Below, piece after piece: positions 58,011-64,000 of a DNA stretch of 64,000 nucleotides. This DNA comes from Costus lasius (Eukaryota; Streptophyta; Magnoliopsida; Zingiberales; Costaceae), in the NCBI GenBank assembly GCA_027563935.2, contig CM050453.2, forward strand, positions 67,316,018 to 67,380,017, written 5' to 3'. The position numbers were made by a program, and so were the translations under genes. The notes under the pieces were generated by a model that worked only from the letters and a program-made list of their open reading frames with translations, ran no database searches and had not been told where the DNA came from. The first letter of the stretch is position 1. Every line of letters begins with the position of its first letter.

Positions 58011-61000
58011 ATGAGCTTCAATGTGCGATCCCTACTGGAAAGGGAGAAGTTTGCTGGGCCAAACTTCTCAGACTGGTTCGGACACCTTAAGATCGTTCTT
58101 AAGGCAGAGAGGAAACTGTATGTCCTCGAGACGGCTGTGCCGCCTCAACCCGCTGCGAACGCCGCAAGGGCGGTTCGTGATGCCTATGAAAAGCACGTCA
58201 ATGATAGCATTGATGTCGCTTGCCTGATGCTAGCGTCTATGACGCCACCGCTGCAGCGTCAGCATGAGGATATGTCGGCTATAGAGATTATAGCGAACCT
58301 CAAGATGTTGTATGCTACACAGGCGAGGACAGAACGCTATAATCATACAAAGCTTTTCTTTCAGAGCAAACTGGCTGAAGGGAGCCCAGTGGGAGCTCAC
58401 GTGCTCAAGATGATTGAGCACAAGGAGGCTCTGGAGAAACTGGGGCATACCATCAACCAGGAGCTTGCTGTAGATATTATTCTGCAGTCTCTTCCGCCTT
58501 CTTTCGATGCGTTCATCATTAACTTTAATATGAACAAAATCGATTGTACTCCGGCAGAGCTGCTGAATATGCTCTTGACTACTGAGGAAACTCTGAAGGG
58601 AAAGCCTTCAACCTCTGTCTTAATGGTTCCTTCCAGGAACAAGAAGAAGGGGAAGAAGGGCAAAGCCCCTGTCAAGAACTACAGTAAGGCTCTGAAACAG
58701 AAGGTAAATCGGTCAAAGGACAACAGGTGTTTCCACTGTGGCCAGCTGGGTCACTGGAAAAGGACTGTAAAGCGCTCCAAGGAGACAAGAGGGGAAGCAT
58801 CCCTTCTGGCTCAGGTATTTACGTGACGGAAGTCATGGTTTCATCTTCTTCTATTTCATGGGTGTTGGACACTGCATGTGGAGTTCACATTTGTTCAAAT
58901 GTACAGGAACTCAAGAGAAGAAGGCAGGTGGGACAGCATGAGGTAGACCTACGCGTTGGAAACGGGGCACGGGTTGCTGCTGTTGCTGTAGGAGACTATT
59001 TCATTTCTTTACCATCTGGCATTGTATTGGAATTAAACAATTGTTATTTTGTACCTAGTATCACCAAAAATATTATCTCTATTCCTGCTCTTGTCAGGAA
59101 AGGGTTTTCCTTTGAATGCAAGATTTCAAAGTGTTATCTTACTCTTGATAATATTGTCTATGCTACTGGTTCAATTAACAATGGGTTATTCATGTTGGAC
59201 ATGGAATATTCTATACAAAACATTGATAATAAGAAAGCCAAGTATGCTGATGACAGCACCTTGTTATGGCATAGTCGTTTAGGCCATATTAACAAGAAGC
59301 GCATTAAGCGGTTGCATGATCATGGACTGCTGGGATCATTCTCCTATGAGGAGATTGATACATGCAAAGCTTGTTTGATGGGTAAAATGACGAAGTCACC
59401 TTTTCCTCACAAAGGTCAAAGGGCTTCAGGTCTACTTGACCTTATACACAGTGACGTGTGTGGGCCATTTAGTAAACATGCCAGAGGTGGCTATCAGTAC
59501 TTCATTACATTTACTGATGATTTCAGTAGATATGGTTATGTCTATCTAATGAGACATAAGAGTGAATCTTTTGACAAGTTCAAAGAGTTCAAGAATGAAG
59601 TACAGAATCAGCTAGGCCGAAATATCAAGGCACTTCGTTCTGATCGAGGTGGAGAATACTTGAGTCATACGTTTACTGACTATCTGAAGGAGTGTGGGAT
59701 TATCTCACAGCTCACTCCGCCAGGAACACCGCAATGGAATGGTGTGTCCGAGAGGAGAAATAGAACGTTACTTGATATGGTTCGTTCTATGATGAGTCAG
59801 GCTACTCTTCCATACTCCTTTTGGGGATTTGCACTGGAAACAGCTGCAAAGGTACTAAATCGAGTGCCATCCAAGGCAGTTTCTAAGACTCCATACGAGT
59901 TATGGTATGGGAAACAGCCGAGCTTGACATTTATCAGGATCTGGGGTTGCGAGGCTTATGTCAAAAAGCTCGCCTCTGGGAAACTAGAGAGCAGATCTGA
60001 CAAATGTATCTTTGTCGGTTACCCTAAGGAAACTAAGGGTTATTATTTCTACGATCCCAAAGAGAACAAAGTATTTGTTGCTCGGACGGCCATATTTCTT
60101 GAGAAGGAGTTTCTTCTGCAAGAGGCCAGTGGGAGAGAAATAAAACTGGATGAGAATCCAGAGGAAGGACAAAGTAGTCAAGCACAGTTGGATGTGCCTG
60201 AGCCGGTAGAACAGGTTATTGAACAACCTGAGGCTCAGATATCACGGGAACCGCGTAGATCGGGAAGGATCCGTCGACAGCCTGAGCGCTATGACGGAGT
60301 CTACATCATTGATAATGATGAACCCCTCACATATGTGGATGCGGTCAGTGGACCGGAGTCAGCTAGATGGCTTGAAGCTATGCGAGCCGAGATGGACTCC
60401 ATGTCAGATAACCAAGTCTGGGATTTGGTTGATCCGCCTCCGGGAGTAATCCCTATAGGCTGTAAATGGATCTTCAAGAAGAAGATTGACATGGATGGTA
60501 ACATAGTTACCTATAAAGGCAGGCTAGTTGCGAAAGGTTTCAAACAAATCTACGGGATAGATTATGATGAAACTTTCTCTCCTGTAGCCATGTTTAAGTC
60601 TATTCGGATTCTTTTCGCGATAGCTGCATATTACGATTATGAGATCTGGCAGATGGATGTGAAGACAGCTTTCCTTAATGGAAATCTTAATGAGGATGTG
60701 TATATGACACAACCTGAAGGTTTCACTAATCCATCAGATCGTCATAAAATATGCAAGTTAAAGAAGTCCATTTATGGACTTAAGCAAGCATCTAGGAGCT
60801 GGAATATTCGTTTTGATGAATCAATCTCTGAGTTTGGTTTCATCAAGAACGAGGACGACCCGTGTGTATATAAGAGGTTTAGTGGGAGCGTGATTACATT
60901 CCTAGTCCTCTACGTCGATGACATCTTGATCATTGGAAATGATATTCCTGAAATGCATGCGGTTAAGGCATGGCTAAGGAAATGTTTCCAGATGAAAGAT

Positions 61001-61894
61001 TTAGGAGAAGCAGCCTATGTATTAGGTGTGAAGATCTATAGGGATAGATCTAAGAGGCTTCTCGGGCTGTGCCAGAGTACTTACATCGATAAAGTCCTGG
61101 AGAGATTTCATTTAGAGAATTCTAAAAGAGGATATCTTCCAGTCAGACATGGTCTGAATCTTTCGAAGAGTCAGTGTCCACAAACACAGACTGAAAAAGA
61201 TGAAATGGACAATACGCCTTATGCTTCAGCTATTGGGTCCATTATGTATGCGATGTTGTGTACTCGCCCAGACGTCGCTTACGAGTTAAGCGTAACCAGT
61301 CGTTTCCAAAGTAATCCAGGACAGGCACACTGGATTGCAGTCAAGAACATCTTAAAATATCTGCGGAGGACCAAAGATATGTTCTTGATATATGGTGGTC
61401 AGGAAGAACTCAGTATAGAAGGATATACTGACGCTTCGTTCCAGTCGGACCAGGATGATTTCCGATCGCAATCAGGCTATGTTTTTAGCTTGAATGGTGG
61501 AGCAGTGGTGTGGAAGAGTTTCAAACAGTCAACTGTTGCTGATTCCACAACAGAAGCCGAGTATGTTGCAGCCTCGGAAGCATCCAAGGAGGCAGTGTGG
61601 ATTCGTAAGTTCGTGAGAGAACTTGGTGTCGTTCCTTCGAGTGCAGATCCTTTGGTTATCTTCTGTGATAACACTGGAGCAATCGCACAAGCAAAGGAAC
61701 CACGGTCGCACCAGAAGTCCAAGCACATACAGAGACGGTTTCACTTGATCCGGGAGATCATTGATCGTGGCGAGATCAAAATATGCAAGGTTCATACAGA
61801 TGACAATCTAGCTGACCCACTTACCAAGCCTCTGGCGCAGCAGAAGCATGAGAAGCACTGTAATAATATGGGTTTGAGATTTCTCAACCATTAG
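58011..61894 (+). pseudogene. Copia C gag-pol, one single-base frameshift
   Basis: Same domain order and length as A: gag, zinc knuckle, protease (WVLDTACG), integrase (GHINKKRIKR, RSDRGGEYL, NGVSERRNR), reverse transcriptase (YVDDILII), RNase H (TDASFQSD, TTEAEYVAAS). The only defect I see is a run of four A at 58758-58761 where A and D have five. This shifts frame inside the zinc knuckle, after CFHCGQLGHWK, and ends gag at 58826. From there to 61894 the original frame has no stop. A separately translated product would lack gag. The base loss could be real or a homopolymer sequencing error. Confidence 0.93.
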
Positions 61895-61897
61895 ATT

Positions 61898-61914
61898 AAG
61901 TGCAAGTGGGAGAA
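61898..61914 (+). other. Polypurine tract of Copia C
   Basis: AAGTGCAAGTGGGAGAA directly before the 3' LTR start at 61915. Confidence 0.85.
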
Positions 61915-63612
61915 TGTTGGGGTATGCCCTTAAGGCTAATGTTTGAGGCCTTGGGATTGTATCAGTATCATGTAATAAACTCTTGTGTTTATAAAGGCAT
62001 GGTTATTATTCAGGTTGTTACCTTCTCTGCTGCAATTAGTGTACTTCTGAATAATGTCTCAAAGCTGTTCAGCTGGGCTGACATGCTATAAACTCCTTAG
62101 TCGAGATATCTTGGTGAACATGAGACAGCCTTGATATGGTTAAGACTAATATGTATTCTAATCTTATAGGATGCTTTGAGCATGGAATAAGATGTAGACT
62201 CATGGGTACATTGGATGTACTGGACAGACCCTAGTAGGATATTCAATTGCTTGTCACAATGTGAATAATCCTTGTTTGCATCAAGTGGCACATGTCCTCT
62301 GACTTGAGATCACCTGTGTTTCTAAATGATGATTGTCATTGTTTTGAGGTAGTTCGATATCATTTGAAACATAATGATTATAGACTATCTTGGATAATGA
62401 GCTTGAGTCAGGTTAGGGCACTCGTGATAGATACAGGATTGCCGTCTCCTTGTTCAAGGAGTGAGATGTTCTAAAGGACCCCCCCTTATGAGATGATTGA
62501 GAAAGTGTATGGCCATACCCTGGTGACTATGTTCATCAGATCTAATCATGCTCATCATATTGGAGCTACAGGCTTGACACGCTTGTCCAATAAGAACATC
62601 CAGTGGCAAAGGAAACATGTATGCCTAGTGAAGTGCATTCACCCTTGTGCTGTGGTTTGGGTGTAGTCTTGGACGACTCTTTCCTTTATATCGGGAGACA
62701 GTGATGTGTTGCTAGATACCCCTCACTGATCGTGATAACGTTAGTTATCGTTACCGACATCTAAAGGAAACCCTTAGGGTCGCACAATTTGATGATATGG
62801 CTTACTTAAGTCTGATCGTGTGGACTGAATTGTTTCGGTTCAGTTTAAAGGGGTTTAAACTCTGATTGTAAGTGAGATCTGGTCTGATCATGTGTGATTG
62901 ATTAAGGCTTGAGATCGGTAAGCTTCGATCGAGAGTAGTGATGCTAGATCGATGAGATCAGAAGCGTCAAGAGATCAACGGTTAGATCTTGAACCATTTT
63001 GGTTCAGAGAGATCTAGACCATGGCTTGGGCTGGTTTCATGTGGTCTTTGAACCAAATTGGTTTGGACCAATTTGGATTGAACCGGTTCACATGGGTGAA
63101 CGCATGGTTCGATCCATAAGGCGTTTTGGGCGGTTTGCTTGGAGTGGGAGCGCATGGCTTCATGACTTTCCATAATTGGAAGTCATGTAACGCCATCTCC
63201 TAAGAGAAACGTCTAACGCTTCTCCTCTTGGTCTAATCGCATCTCCACTTTGGTATGCGAGAGTGTTGACGCCAAGGAAGAGGAGGGAGGCTCGGCCAAG
63301 CTTTTTCTCATCACCTTCATGCGACAAGCACACCTTGGAGGTCTTTGCTAGCACAAAGAACACCAAGAAGTAGCCTTCTTCATCCTCTTGTGTGCGTCCT
63401 CTTTGGAGAAGGAGCACTTGCGCCTTTGCTTCCAAGGCGCCATCGAAACTATGGCATTGGTATGATCCTTTGTAGATTTTATCAAGCTTTATGTTAGTTG
63501 ATCATATATCATGCAGCCGATCCCTTGAAACCCTTGCTTCCGCTTAAAAATCAAAGATGCGCCATCCATAGGGTTTCACCCCCTTGCGCTCCCCCTTGAA
63601 GGGGACTCTTCA
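61915..63612 (+). repeat. 3' LTR of Copia C
   Basis: 1698 bp, one base longer than the 5' LTR (TTTATAAAGG against TTATAAAGG). Confidence 0.95.
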
Positions 63613-63617
63613 ATAAC

Positions 63618-64000
63618 TTGTATTAAAATTTAAAAGGTGATGCCGTAGAACCTTAACATTTCTTGATTTTCATCCTAAACTGGTTTGGCAAGCACATTTA
63701 AAATATTCATAAAACAATGGTGATTGGTGAAGTCTGGTAGCCATAGAAGTCCCGACTCCCAAGTTTGAGTAGGCGAGTAGCAGCTCCAAATCACAGGGCT
63801 AGAGGCGCAGCTTGCAGTCTTACAGAGGGCCAGAGCCGAAGCCGACTCAGGTGATCAGGTCTCAAGCGAGGGGCGTGACTCGTGAGGGAGTTGAGCCGTT
63901 GAGGTGATGAGGAGTCATGGTCTCGAGGTCGAGGAGATGAGGAAGATTGAGGGAGGAGACGAGGAGATTAGAGAGGACGAGTGGGGCTAGCTGACAAGGA
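63618..64000. other. Flank of Copia C, probably remaining hAT sequence
   Basis: Continues the sequence interrupted at 54596. Non-coding, becoming G/A-rich (GAGGAGATGAGG words) towards the end. No hAT terminus is found before the window ends. Confidence 0.5.

Larger units (their letters stand above)
54597..63612 (+). mobile_element. Copia C, full length and young
   Basis: 9016 bp with exact target duplication ATAAC (54592-54596 and 63613-63617). LTRs 54597-56293 and 61915-63612 differ at about seven positions by eye (about 99.6% identical). Primer site, leader, gag-pol with one frameshift, and purine tract are all present. It is the same family as A, B and D. Confidence 0.95.

Overview
This window is a stack of nested plant transposable elements. 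I see no host gene, no structural RNA gene and no CRISPR array. The LTR retrotransposons use initiator-tRNA-Met or tRNA-Asp primer binding sites, the LTRs are long (1.7-2 kb) and there is a RICESLEEPER-type hAT transposon. Together these indicate a large, repeat-rich flowering-plant genome. The species cannot be told from this sequence.

Layout, left to right. (1) 1-21282: one Ty1/Copia family (Angela/Tork-like, LTR about 1.68 kb starting TGTTGGGG) in several copies. Copy A (minus, 776-9855) has an open 1293-codon polyprotein and shares its left LTR with a second internal region that runs off the window. A interrupts copy B (plus, 9856-14500), and B interrupts the leader of a decayed minus-strand pair, D (14501-21282). 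(2) 21283-28200: Gypsy remnants, including an LTR end, an integrase tail (plus) and a broken minus-strand gag-pol with its LTR. (3) 28200-32390: the 3' end of a non-autonomous Gypsy-like element (E1) fused to an old Copia remnant (F, minus). (4) 32391-32739 and 52915-54596: two parts of a hAT transposon. It is split by a 20-kb nested block, the non-autonomous element E2 (32740-52914, target duplication ACTGC). E2 holds solo LTR H in its 5' LTR and element J (TSD TTACG) in its 3' LTR; J itself holds the related element G (minus, 41902-50136, TSD GCAAT). (5) 54597-63612: Copia copy C (plus), very young (TSD ATAAC), inserted in the hAT flank, which resumes at 63618.

How the parts relate. The Copia copies are autonomous-type: A looks coding-competent, and C is disabled by a single-base deletion in the zinc knuckle. 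E1, E2 and G form a different family that has LTRs, a tRNA-Asp primer site and a Gypsy-type purine tract. In place of pol it has one ORF encoding CCHC zinc knuckle(s) followed by a very acidic, repetitive domain, so it must be moved in trans. This family carries three unusual non-coding features: dozens of short palindromes built on TTACGG...CCGTAA, a 3'-internal stem-loop whose stem changes in a compensated way between copies, and a fossil primer-binding site inside its LTR. These are the strongest candidates for something undescribed here.
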